Part shown: positions 1 through 9,640 of the stretch, in pieces
Numbering within the stretch: the stretch's first letter is position 1
Layout: the number at the start of each line of letters is the position of its first letter
NCBI GenBank assembly: GCA_002749055.1
Contig: PDTW01000025.1
Coordinates: forward strand, 1 to 64,000
Direction: 5' to 3'
From: Candidatus Altimarinota bacterium
GTDB taxonomy: Bacteria > Patescibacteriota > Gracilibacteria > BD1-5 > UBA6164
DNA length: 64,000 bases
Position numbers and translations under genes: made by a program
Notes under the pieces: model-generated
What the model was told of the DNA's origin: nothing
The model's database searches: none
What the model saw: the letters and a program-made list of their open reading frames with translations, nothing else

Positions 1-765
1 AGTATATATCTTAACTTTATCAAGAACTTTTCATTTAGTTTCAAAAAATACAATAGGATCTATAGTATTTTTTTGTAATTCATTAAAACATACTCATTTT
101 TCAGTAATATCATAATAGCTGTAAGGACATTCCTTTCTTCAATAATAATAAGGGTGGAATTTAGTATCTAAATCTATTTGGAAATGTAAGTGATTTCAAG
201 TAGAATTACCTGTACTTCAAACCTCTCAAATTTTTTCGCCAGCTTTTACCCATTGTCATTTTTTTACGAGAATTTTTGATAAATGACCATAATTAGAACT
301 TACAAACTTTCCTCTTATTTTATGGTTTATAGAAATTGTATTTCAAAGTCAAAGCATACTTTTAGCAATTTTGACCTCTCAATCAGCAATAGCATAAACA
401 GGAGTTCACTTTGATGTTGCTATATCAACTCATATATGTCATCAATGTCACACATCCCATCAATATTTATAACTAGATCACCATAATACAGTATATAATC
501 TGGTATAATCATTATATCAACCATTTTTGTTTATATATTTACTATAATCCTTACTTTTTAAAACAAGAACTTTCATCTTACAATTTGAAGATAATTTTTG
601 GAAATCATCAAATCTACAATTAAGTTTAGAAATCTCATCTAAAGGAAAAACTATACTATCATTTCAAGCATATGTGGTCCCCCCTAACGGCACAACATTT
701 GTAATTAAGAATACTCACAAAAATATTTCTATTAAAAATATTTTTAAATTCTTGGTAATTTTCAT
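1..765 (-). CDS. Secreted M23-family (LytM) peptidase, 3' end cut by window
   Basis: Reads from ATG at 765 to the window edge, 255 codons, no stop reached. A hydrophobic N-terminus (about residues 7-25) suggests a signal peptide or anchor. The peptidase core begins near residue 100: a GHIGVD motif gives zinc ligands H110 and D114, H161 follows, and a NHLHFQID motif gives H192 and H194. This is the LytM/lysostaphin metallopeptidase signature; such enzymes cut peptide cross-links in peptidoglycan. Role in remodelling its own wall or attacking a neighbour's wall cannot be told from sequence. Several glycines in the catalytic region are TGA. It is divergent from lgt, with 178 bp between the starts. 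Confidence 0.88.
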
Positions 766-943
766 AATTATTTTTTAAAAAATAATTTCATTAATATTAA
801 TTAATACATATAATAAATATAATTATATACATATTTGACATCTAGATAATTAATTTTATAATTAATAATCTTAACTATATTATTCCATAAATATTAACAC
901 TTGTCAAATAAAATAAGTTTTTTATAAAAAAATAATATTATTT

Positions 944-1708
944 ATGACCATATTTGATTTAAATATATTCTGAATTCATATAGCTCCAAGTTATTATTGA
1001 CTTATGTACGCCATTTGATTTATTTCATGATATTTGATAATAAAAAAATCAAGACTCCAAGATTATTTTAAAAATGACAAAGAAAATAAACGGATTGATA
1101 GTTTGTTATTCTATATATTTTTAGGAGTAATTATATGATGAAGGTTTTGATATATATTATTTTATGATATTTGATATTATATAGAAAATATTAGTGAAAT
1201 ATTAAAAATATGGAAATGATGAATGAGTTTCCATTGATGAGTTATATGAGTAATAATAGCAATGATTACATACTCCAGAAGAAAGAAAATAAGCTTTTTT
1301 GAAATAGCAGATGAGGTAACAAGAATATTGCCAATATGAATATGAGCATGAAGATTTTGAAATTATTTAAATAAAGAACTATTATGAAAAGAATATAGTT
1401 GATTTTTATCTGTGGAAAAAGATTGAATATCATATTTCCCTTCTCCACTAGTAGAACTAATTTTAGAATGAATAATTTTATATATAATATTAAATTATTT
1501 TTACAAAAAAAAGCATAAAAAATGACAAATTGCCAGTCTATTTTTAATTTTTTACGCAATATTTAGAATAATTGTGGAAATATTTTTTAGAACACCTGAC
1601 CCACAGATATGATATTTATTTTGATTTATGACAATGTGAATTATTTTAAGCTTACCAATGTTAATTATATGAATATTTTTTTATTATTATCTCTGAAAAA
1701 CAAAATAA
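944..1708 (+). CDS. lgt: Prolipoprotein diacylglyceryl transferase
   Basis: 254 aa, near the usual Lgt length. Transfers a diacylglyceryl group from phosphatidylglycerol to the lipobox cysteine of prolipoproteins at the inner membrane. Multiple hydrophobic segments. Family motifs are visible once TGA is glycine: GGRFGYILFYD, a KGGMSFHGG stretch, the signature GAGRFGNYLNKELLG around the catalytic arginine and asparagine, and FRTPDPQIGYLFGFMTMG near the end. Eleven or more TGA codons fall exactly at conserved glycines, making this one of the best local proofs of recoding. Ends in a terminator shared with convergent nusB. Start ATG chosen because upstream codons carry in-frame stops. Confidence 0.95.
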
Positions 1709-1740
1709 AAATGGGTTAATTTCTTAACCCATTTTTATTT
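1706..1740. terminator. Bidirectional terminator between lgt and nusB
   Basis: Stem AAAATGGGTTAA (1708-1719) pairs with TTAACCCATTTT (1724-1735), with A and T runs on both sides. It contains the stop codons of both convergent genes lgt (+) and nusB (-). Confidence 0.85.
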
Positions 1741-2208
1741 TGTAAAAAAAGAATATCCTTTTTTTAAATTTAATTCTTCTAACTCTTTAACTAAATTGTC
1801 ATAATCTTTAAATACTTTATTTAATATTCAATTAACAACTTTCTTAGTTGTCTCAGTTCAAAACAATTTAGATAACTCTATAGCCTCATTTATTGAAACT
1901 TTCGGAGGGATTTCTTCTTTTAAATAAAGCATTTCTGTAAGTCATATAAAAACTGGTAATATATATATAATATCAGTGTTTTTTATATCAAACTTAGGTG
2001 CATATTTATGAAATATATAAATTAAATACTCTTCTTTTTTTTCTATCAAAGACTCCATTTGAGACAAATAATCTTCGTCTATTCAAAAAACAAAAACATT
2101 TTTATAAAAACTATCTAAAAATGTTTCCTCATTATAATTATTAAAACTCTTAGCATAAAGCTTTTGAAAAAGAAAATGTCTTGTCCTCTTACGATTATTT
2201 TGCTTCAC
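1735..2208 (-). CDS. nusB: Transcription antitermination factor NusB
   Basis: 157 aa starting at a GTG codon (2208-2206); no upstream ATG is in frame before a stop. NusB with NusE binds boxA RNA and supports rRNA antitermination. The arginine-rich N-terminus (KRTRHFLFQKLYAKSF) and the C-terminal helix motif VSINEAIELSKLFGTETTKK match the NusB fold signature. Conserved glycine in FGTET is TGA. Convergent with lgt; stop lies in the shared terminator. Upstream is a 169-bp mobile-like repeat and then rpmF on the same strand. Confidence 0.88.
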
Positions 2209-2282
2209 CTTAATTTTTTAGTTAAAGAACAAACAGATAAACATTTCTCTTAGTCAAAAAAGAAATGTCTATCTTTAATTAT

Positions 2283-2451
2283 TTAAGGAAAATCTGAAAA
2301 ACTTCTTCGTAAGAATAAAAATTTAGATTTTTTAGATAATTTTTATTGCAAAATTTTTTACTTATGCCTTTGCATAGGGAAAAAATTTTAAGAGAAAATT
2401 AGCAAAAAAGATTATTTTTTTCTAGATGTGAGCTTTTCAGATTTTTCTTAA
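2283..2451. repeat. MITE-like element, copy 1 (169 bp)
   Basis: Bounded by TTAA at both ends, with imperfect terminal inverted repeats (left TTAAGGAAAATCTGAAAAAC, right ending CAGATTTTTCTTAA). An internal palindrome centres on TTATGCCTTTGCATA. It aligns over its full length with the copy at 61977-62145, also 169 bp. No open frame of note. It lies 5 bp beyond the stop of rpmF and upstream of nusB. Confidence 0.85.
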
Positions 2452-2456
2452 TATTA

Positions 2457-2669
2457 CTATACTCTAGTAACTTTTTTTGATTTAGTTTTAATTTTCAACA
2501 ATTGATTTCATTTATAAGTTCAATCTTCAGCAATATGATGAGACAAACCATTAGCATCTTTATTTAATGCAACTCTATTTTCTAATTTAATAGCACTTAA
2601 TTTTATCCAATTACTAGTTCTAGTTCTAGTTCTTGATTTAGAATGTTTTTTCTTAGGACCAAAAGCCAT
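2457..2669 (-). CDS. rpmF: Ribosomal protein bL32, zinc-free form
   Basis: 70 aa. Begins MAFGPKKKHSKSRTRTRTSN, the basic N-terminal tail typical of bL32 (PKKK-S-SR pattern), and ends with DGTYKGNQLLKIKTK, where bL32 has its GxYxGR/K motif. Part of the 50S subunit. The cysteines that bind zinc in many L32 proteins are absent, so this is the Cys-minus form. Two of the glycines are TGA, others GGN. Its 3' end abuts a MITE-like repeat, which separates it from nusB downstream. Confidence 0.9.
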
Positions 2670-2833
2670 AATATAATACTTAATTAATAATAATATTTTA
2701 AGAAACTTATTCTTAATTCTGCTGAATTTTATATTTTTTTGTACAAAAAGCAAATTTAATTACTAAAAATCTTGAAAAAACAAAAAAAAAATATATTCTT
2801 CATTAGAAAATAAATTATAAACAAACAAAAAAT

Positions 2834-3505
2834 ATGAAGAAAATAATTATAATAGAAGATGATTTATGAATAGTAAACTCCTTGAAATTATATTTAGAAA
2901 ATTCAAATTTTTCAGTTGAAACTCACAACTCCTGAAGAAATGCAGTAGAGATAATAAAAAAAATATCACCTGATTTAATAATTCTAGATATAAATCTACC
3001 AGAATTAAGTTGAATTGAGATTTGTAAAAAAATAAGAACTTTTTCTCAAATACCTATTATTATGCTTACAGCAAGAACTTCAGAAATGGATAAAATTATT
3101 TGATTAGAAATATGAGCTGATGATTATATTCCGAAACCTTTTTCTCCAAGAGAATTATTAGCAAGAATTAACTCTACATTAAGAAGAATATGAGAAATTG
3201 ATAAAAAAAATAATTCTGATATTATAAAATTTAGAAACATAGAAATAGACACTAAAGAAATTACTATAAAAATAAACAACAAAAAAATCCCTATAACCAA
3301 AAATGAATTTGATATTTTTAAGAAATTAGTTGAAGAAAACTGAAAACTTGTTACAAGAGAAACTATAATGACAGAAGTTATTTGATATGAAAAATATATA
3401 TTTGATAGAACAATAGATACCCACATAAAAAATCTAAGAAAGAAATTATGAGATAAAGATATAATTATAACAGTAAGATGAGAAGGTTATAGATTAAATA
3501 AATAA
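2834..3505 (+). CDS. OmpR/PhoB-type response regulator
   Basis: 223 aa. N-terminal receiver domain: acidic pair E8-D9-D10, phosphoacceptor D52 in LIILDINLPELSGIEI, T79 in PIIMLTARTS and K101 in IPKPFSP. C-terminal winged-helix DNA-binding domain with the usual LTKNEFDIFKKLVE-like helix and final strand DGYRLN-like end (here VRGEGYRLNK). Controls transcription when phosphorylated by its sensor. The stop is 2 nt before the ATG of the histidine kinase downstream, so the two are one operon. Glycine after LPELS is TGA. Confidence 0.93.
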
Positions 3506-3507
3506 AA

Positions 3508-4824
3508 ATGACATTAGCAAAAAAATTCATAACAATATTAATAAGTAGCATTATATTTATAACGATAATAAATATAGTATCTTTTTATTTATTTTATAGT
3601 TCATATTTAAAACAATATTTAGCTGAAAAGATTGAATCAAGAGAGAATGTTACTATTGATTATATAAACAACATAATTGAAAGACAAACAATAGACGATA
3701 TAGATGATATATTTTCAAATACAGAAATAGAATTTTTTGAGTTACTTGAAAATAATGAATGATGAATACCCCTTGATAAAGAAAAAAATGTCAATACTGT
3801 AGTTGATTATCTTATTAAAAAATGAGTTGCTCCAAAATATATTGAAGAATTAATTCCTAGTGATAATTTCTGAAAAATATTAGAATCATTAAAAGATAAA
3901 AATTCCCCTGAATATAGATTTATTAGTAAGTTTACTACATCAATTATTATTATAAATATACTAGCTATATTTATAATTTCTATAACTTTATTAATATTTA
4001 CAAAAAAAATAATAGGGCCAATAAAAAGAGCTACATATCAAATCAAAAAAATTTCATTATTGAGATCAAAAAAAAGACAAGAAATTGTATACCATAATAA
4101 ATCAGATGAAATAGGTCTTCTTATAACCTCAATAAACAATCTTAATACAAAACTATCTCAACAAGAATCAATAAGGTCTAGATTATTATCAGATATAAGT
4201 CATGAATTAAAAACTCCAATAACATCTATTCAATGTTACCTTGAATGAATAAGCGACTGAGTAATTAAATTAAATGAAAAAAACTTAAAATCTATTACTG
4301 AAGAAATGAAAAGATTAACGCTCTTGGTAAATAAAATAATGGAGTATGAAAAATTTGAAAACAAAAAACTAAAACTTGAAATAAGCAATGAAAATATTTC
4401 AGAAATAATAAAAGAAATAACTGAAACTCACAAAAAAAGATTAAAAGAAAATAAACAAAGAATTAAAATTACTTGAATTGAAGAAATGTACATGAAAGTA
4501 GACAAAAACTTATTCAAGCAGATAATACATAATATAATATGAAATTTCTTAAAATATGCATGAGATGAAACCCTACTAAAAATAAATATAACCAAAAATT
4601 ATATAAATTTTAGTGATAATTGAAAATGAATAAAACAAAGTGAAGTCCCTTTATTAACGGAGAAATTTTATCAATGAAATATGGAAAACTCAAATATTTA
4701 CGGAAAAAATAAGTGAATTTGAGTTTGACTAAGTTTAGTTGAAAAAATAATTAATGCCCATAATTGGGAATATGAAATAAAGTCGGATGAAAATAAGTGA
4801 TTTAACTTTAAAATAAAAATATAA
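3508..4824 (+). CDS. Membrane sensor histidine kinase
   Basis: 438 aa partner of the preceding response regulator. Transmembrane helices at about residues 8-30 and 145-167 frame an extracytoplasmic sensor loop of about 110 residues. A HAMP-like linker follows, then the dimerisation helix with H232 in SDISHELKTPITS, the N box QIIHNIIGNFLKYA, G1 box FSDNGKG and G2 box NKGIGVGLSLVEKI. It autophosphorylates on H232 and passes phosphate to D52 of the regulator. Stimulus unknown. Glycines of the ATP-lid boxes are mostly TGA, so with standard stops the catalytic domain would be lost. Confidence 0.92.
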
Positions 4825-4893
4825 ATTTCACAAACTCTTCACAAAAAAAATTGGATTATTTATAAAAAATAAATAGTATGTAGATACTAAACT

Positions 4894-4990
4894 AGAGACT
4901 CCTCTTTAAAGAGAAATTCTAGATATTTCTTTAAAATTAATTTTAAAATAAAGCCTTAAAATATATTTTTTAGGAGTCTCTGGTTTTTTG
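4894..4990 (+). promoter_or_regulatory. Long inverted repeat followed by T-run: leader attenuator or terminator
   Basis: AGAGACTCCT (4894-4903) is repeated inverted as AGGAGTCTCT (4972-4981), followed by GGTTTTTTG. The 68-nt loop holds two smaller palindromes: CTCTTTAAAGAG and a TTTTAAAATTAATTTTAAAA stretch. It sits between the kinase stop and the coiled-coil gene starting at 5006. It could end the two-component transcript, or be a structured 5' leader of the next gene. The loop is long for a plain intrinsic terminator. Confidence 0.5.
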
Positions 4991-5005
4991 TTAACAAAAA
5001 ATAAT

Positions 5006-5827
5006 ATGAAAACATTAAAAGTATTTAAAATACTATTATTTATAATAATATTGCACTTGAGTTTATTTAATTTGTCTTTTTGATATACATGAGACAAACT
5101 AGATAATTGAGAAAAAGTAAAAACAATAAGATATCTAAAAAACAAATTAAATAAATTAAATAATAAAAATGATGATTTAAAAGCTCAAGTTGAAAAGATG
5201 ATAAAAGAGACTTGAAATCTAAAAAACTTTTTTAGAGATGATTTAAGTCAAAAAGAATTATCTGATTTAAAAGAAATATTTTCACTTTATAAAATATATT
5301 CTAACAGAATAAATAAAAAATTTAACAAAAATATAAAAAAGCTTGTAGAAACTGAAGAAGAAAAGAAAAAATTATTACTTGAAAAATCTCTAGCATATAA
5401 AAGGTTAACTAAATATATTAAAATTGAAAAAAAAGAGGAATTTCTAGAATTTATTAAATCTGATTTAGAGATTACTAAAGAGAAAAAAGACTTAGAAGAA
5501 AACTTATATAAAAATAACAATGCCCTATCAAGAAAAGTAGCAATAATAAAAGAAAAAATAAAGGAAAACAATCAAATACTAGATGAAAAATTAAGAAAAC
5601 TTATTACAGAAAAAGTAAATGAAAAAATAGAAAACCTTAAAAATAATCCAAAGTTCAAAACTTTAACAAACAAAGAAAAAAAAGCTGTTTTTAATAAAAG
5701 CATATCAAAAATAAATATGAAAATAAAACAAATGAAAAACAATCTAAATGATTTAAATAAAAAAAAGTTAGAATTATATAATATAATAAAAAATAGATTG
5801 ATAGAATTAAATAATTCCCTAGAATAA
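5006..5827 (+). CDS. Secreted or anchored coiled-coil protein, unknown function
   Basis: 273 aa. Residues 7-26 form a hydrophobic signal/anchor ([19 protein letters not shown]), then nearly the whole chain is charged heptad-like helix rich in K, E, N and L with very few glycines or prolines. No enzymatic motif seen. Predicted to be an extended coiled coil outside the membrane. It follows the two-component system after a structured leader and precedes the DNA-repair gene pdg by 22 bp, perhaps in one transcript. Function not recognised. Confidence 0.75.
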
Positions 5828-5849
5828 AAACTTGAAAATAATAAGAATT

Positions 5850-6248
5850 ATGACAAGAATAAATTTAATAAACCCGGCAGAACTAGTAGATCAACATTTA
5901 ATAGCAGAATATAGAGAGTTACCAAGAATATTCTGAGCTATAAGAAAAAAATTAAAGAATAATAAAGAAATCAAAGTTTGAAAAGAATATAAAATGTGAA
6001 TATGACATGTTATATTTTTTTATGATAAACTATGATTTTTAGAAAAAAGGTATTATGAAATCGTTAAAGAATGCAAAAAAAGATGATTTAATATTAAATT
6101 TGATTCTATTAATTTATCAGATGTACCTAAGAAATACAAAAAAGATTTTTTCCCAAGCCCAAAAGACATAAGGATCTCAGAATCAAGAATTAAAGAAAAA
6201 CTAAAATCAAAAAAATGATTCTACAAAATGAGATGAAAAATAATATAA
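5850..6248 (+). CDS. pdg: T4 endonuclease V-type pyrimidine-dimer DNA glycosylase
   Basis: 132 aa (T4 DenV is 138). Begins [20 protein letters not shown], nearly the T4 sequence. The N-terminal Thr2, whose alpha-amino group is the catalytic nucleophile, is present, as are Glu23, Arg3, His16, Arg22 and Arg26. Further conserved stretches: [20 protein letters not shown] and a C-terminal KGFYKMRGK where T4 has WYKYYGK. The enzyme excises UV cyclobutane dimers and nicks the abasic site. The family is scattered among phages and a few bacteria, so acquisition by transfer is likely. Very high similarity throughout; few TGA codons, all at plausible Gly positions. Confidence 0.96.
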
Positions 6249-6256
6249 TAATATTT

Positions 6257-7342
6257 TTATAATTCAATCCTTTTTTCTCAATTTATTAGCTCTAATCTCT
6301 CTATATTTTCTTTATCTACAGTAGTTTTTTTATTAGTAACATTTTTCTCTAACTCTATTCTTTTCATAAGAATATATAAAAATATTGTAACAAAAATCAC
6401 CGAAACAGTGTTTAGTCAGACATTGAGTATTGATTTTATAAATGATGATAATTCAAATTGAAAAAAGTATTCAAAAATATTTTTTATATCCTCAATTTTT
6501 ATAAGTTGATTTATATTTCATCAATTATTAATCATAGAAATAATATCTTCAGAAGAAATAAAGTTAGGAATAACCTTAGTGCTATTAAAATATCAAATTA
6601 TTGAAATAGTAAAAGATAAAAATAATTTAATTGATCAAACTATAATTCAAAATAAAAAAATATTTCAAAGAATTCTTAGCCAATTTCCATTTGTTAAATT
6701 TATTGATTCTAAAAAATTCTGCTTATTAAAAGCATCATTTTCTATCGCGAAAATTAATCAAAACTTTGATTTGACACCTCTATAAATTAAGAAAAAGAAA
6801 AAAAGAATTAAAGAGAAAAATATTATCCAAATAGATATTTCTCTAATTAGTCTGTCTAATTCAAGATAAAAAGTTAAATTAAATAAAACTCATCATATAA
6901 CAAAAAATAATACAGGTATTCATACTACATAAATAAATATATAATAATAAGTTGCAAAAGAATTAAGTATTCTTCTAAATCAAAAAAGTAAATTATCCTT
7001 TACCTTTACTTTTTTAGATTCAAACGAATCTTTTATAGATTTAACCAAAGATATATACAAAGGAATATAAAGTATAAGATATAAGAGAAAAAATACTATT
7101 CAAATACTTATAAAAATAATAGTCTTCGTATTATTTAAGGCTGAAAAGAAATCAATTCAAGTTTTATAATTTCACACTTCTGAGATAAGTATTCCTCACA
7201 TTTTAAGAAATACAAAATATCATAAAACAAAATATAATAAATTATATAAAAAGAAAGGTAAAAATAAACCTAAAAAATTAGACTTAAACAAAACAAAGCT
7301 CTGTGCTACCCTGTCAAAAAAATCTTTTTTTGCTGTAATCAT
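6257..7342 (-). CDS. Polytopic membrane protein, unknown
   Basis: 361 aa with about six hydrophobic spans: near residues 23-45, 75-98, 130-155, 170-190, 220-245 and 310-330. The short cytoplasmic tail is charged. The pattern resembles glycerophosphodiester phosphodiesterase-type membrane domains or other uncharacterised membrane families found in small genomes, but I see no diagnostic motif. Convergent with pdg (8 bp between stops) and divergent from no gene; glyS lies upstream on the same strand after 50 bp. Could share the glyS transcript. Confidence 0.75.
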
Positions 7343-7392
7343 TTTATAATATTTATTAAAAAATAAAATATTTTGCAATAAACAAGTTCTTT

Positions 7393-8811
7393 TTATTTTA
7401 ATTTTTCTCTTATAAATTGATTTAATTCGGAGATTTTAACTATTTTTTGTTCCATACTATCTCTAAATCTAACTGTAACATTTCACTCATCAAAATTATT
7501 ACTATCTATAGTTACACAAAATGGAGTTCAAATTTCATCCATACGAGCATATCTTTTCCCTATAGATCATACATCATCATATTCACAAACAAAATCTTCT
7601 GATAATTGAGAATAAACTTTTTTAGCTATATCTCAGATTTTCTTCACAACAGGTAATACTCAAACTTTTATTGGTGCAATTTTTGGTTCAAATTTCAAGT
7701 AAGTTCTATTGTTTTCTTCATCAACATTATAGGCATCAGACATTATTGCTAAAAAAAGTCTTGTTAAACCAATAGACGGTTCTATAACATAAGGAACATA
7801 TTTTTTATTATTTATCGGATCAAAATATGATAAATCTTGCCTTGATTCTGCCATATGAGCTTTAAGATCAAAATCAGTTCTATCTGCAATTCACCATAAT
7901 TCTCCCCAACCAAAAGGAAACTTAAATTCTATATCTGTTGTAGCATTTGAATAATGAGAAAGCTCATCTTGATCGTGATCTCTAAGTTTTAATGACTCTT
8001 TTTTAAGCCCAATAGTATCAGTTAAAAAATTCATACAAATATTCTTCCACTCTGCATGAGCTTCTAAATCTTTTCAAGGTTCAACAAAATACTCTATTTC
8101 CATTTGTTCAAACTCTCTAGTTCTAAAAATAAAATTTCAAGGAGTTATTTCATTTCTAAAAGCTTTTCATACTTGAGCAACTCAAAAAGGAAGTTTTCTT
8201 CTAGATGATCTTAAAATATTTCAAAAATTTACAAAAATACCCTGAGCTGTTTCAGGTCTCATATAAATAGTAGAAGAAGAATCATCAGTAACTCATTGAG
8301 AAGTTCTAAACATTAAATTAAATTGTTTAGCATCTGTCCAATCACCTACTTCTCAATTATTAGGATTTTTGACATTTTCACCTCTCATAACAGCAGTTTG
8401 TTGCTCAAGAGTCCAAGCCTCAGGAATAAGCCCTGAAACTCCGTATTTTTCATTTAAACTTGATGCCTTATCTCCCATTTCTTCAATAAGATCTTCCAAA
8501 AGTTTATCGGCTCTAAATCTTTCTTTTGTATTTTTATCATCAATCAATGGATCAGCAAATCATCATACATGTCCAGAAGCCACCCAGACTTTAGAATTCA
8601 TTAAAATCGCAGCATCTTGAAGTACCATATCAGTTCTTCTTTGAACCATTTCTTTTATCCAAAGATTTTTGATATTTTCTTTAAGTAAACTTCCATAAGG
8701 ACCATAATCCCAAGAATTAGCAAGTCATCCATAAATCTCTGATCATGCATAAACAAAACCTCTATTTTGGCATAGATTAACTATATCTTTCATTGTTACT
8801 TCTTTTTTCAT
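7393..8811 (-). CDS. glyS: Glycyl-tRNA synthetase (single-chain, alpha2 type)
   Basis: 472 aa, the size of the bacterial/eukaryotic dimeric GlyRS rather than the split GlyQ/GlyS type. Class II signatures: [21 protein letters not shown] near the start, [17 protein letters not shown] (motif 2), [20 protein letters not shown] (motif 3), and an anticodon-binding domain from about residue 370. Charges tRNA-Gly, which here must include the UCA-anticodon tRNA reading UGA, so demand is unusually high. A T-box leader on the same strand controls it. An internal ATG six codons in is an alternative start. Uses relatively many GGN glycine codons beside TGA, as expected of a highly expressed gene. Confidence 0.96.
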
Positions 8812-8830
8812 AATTATTTTTTGGTTAAAT

Positions 8831-8990
8831 ATTAAAAAATACCCCAAGACTAGAAATATAAGCCTTGGGGTCAAAGTTTAATTCAAACTAAGACGGTTCC
8901 ACCCAATTTTTCACTCTTGTAATTAACCTATATTTCCTAAAAAGCTTTTCCATAACTTCCTCGAACAGATATACAAATTAATTATCTATA
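8831..8990 (-). promoter_or_regulatory. T-box leader of glyS with terminator
   Basis: On the minus strand the T-box core TTGGGTGGAACCGTC (8906-8892) matches the consensus UGGNACCG. The variable base is A, pairing with discriminator U73 of tRNA-Gly. It is followed by a terminator: CCCCAAG (8870-8864) pairs with CTTGGGG (8848-8842), then TATTTTTTAAT, 20-30 nt before the glyS ATG. Upstream, TTAATTTGTATAT and ATATAGGTTAA could form the base of a short Stem I. I could not assign the specifier codon. Uncharged tRNA-Gly should stabilise the antiterminator and raise glyS expression. Confidence 0.85.
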
Positions 8991-9317
8991 TATAACTTAT
9001 ATTTATTTTATAAAATGTCAAATAAATTCAATATGTCAGATTATATAGACCTTATTATTAAAAGCATAGAATATGTTTTCGTAGGTTTATTTGTTTTTTT
9101 ACAATTAAACATTATTTTAGTAATTTTCTTTTAAAAGAAAATTCAAAACTAGATATAAATATTTTTTTTAGACCAAATATAAGTAGTTTCCAATATTTAT
9201 TATGAAATTATGCAAAAGATGATAATAGTGTGTATTACTTATGGTAAGAATCTATAAAAAGAGTGTGTAGAGAATTTTGTTTTTCTATCTTAAAAGATAA
9301 TAAAAAAGCTAAGGTTC
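8991..9317. other. Gene-poor stretch upstream of glyS leader
   Basis: 327 bp without a convincing gene. It must hold the glyS promoter (minus strand). One 39-codon frame (9015-9134, plus) would encode a short hydrophobic peptide, MSNKFNMSDYIDLII onward, but there is no supporting context. No tRNA cloverleaf or repeat recognised. Confidence 0.5.
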
Positions 9318-9581
9318 TTATTTTTCTAATCTTAAACTTTCTTTATGAATTTCATTCCAGATATTCTTAACTAATTCTGGATTAACTCACTTACTCTCAG
9401 CTTCTAAAAATAAATTATTAATAAGTTTATTCCATCTATCTGGCTGTAAAGCTGGTATATTATGCTCTTTTTTTAGTATTCATATTTGTTTAACTAATTC
9501 AAATCTTCTTGATAATAAATAAATTATTTCTTCATCAATAGTATCAATTTGATTTCTAAAATTATCTAATAAATTTTTCAT
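9318..9581 (-). CDS. Chorismate mutase, AroQ class
   Basis: 87 aa all-helical protein: RNQIDTIDEEIIYLLSRRFE, then VKQIGILKK, QPDRWNKLINN and a final helix ending ESLRLEK. The order of Arg/Asp-Glu/Arg/Lys/Arg matches AroQ chorismate mutase, which converts chorismate to prephenate at the head of Phe/Tyr synthesis. No other shikimate or aromatic genes are nearby, and these phyla usually lack amino-acid synthesis, so it may feed another use of chorismate or be a remnant. A hairpin separates it from the SLH-like gene upstream on the same strand. Confidence 0.85.
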
Positions 9582-9584
9582 AAT

Positions 9585-9616
9585 AAAAATAACTATAAAA
9601 TATTATAGTTATTTTT
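9585..9616 (-). terminator. Terminator of the SLH-like gene
   Basis: AAAAATAACTATA (9585-9597) pairs with TATAGTTATTTTT (9604-9616). It lies just past the stop of the minus-strand gene at 9641 and 4 bp before the chorismate mutase start; symmetrical, so it could also act on plus-strand transcripts. Confidence 0.7.
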
Positions 9617-9640
9617 ATTTATTATATACTCTTTGTCAAA

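Noticed and set aside
9015-9134. 39-codon hydrophobic frame
   Set aside because: No conserved context, no ribosome site and no terminator; equally likely by chance in AT-rich sequence. Mentioned only as content of the gap.
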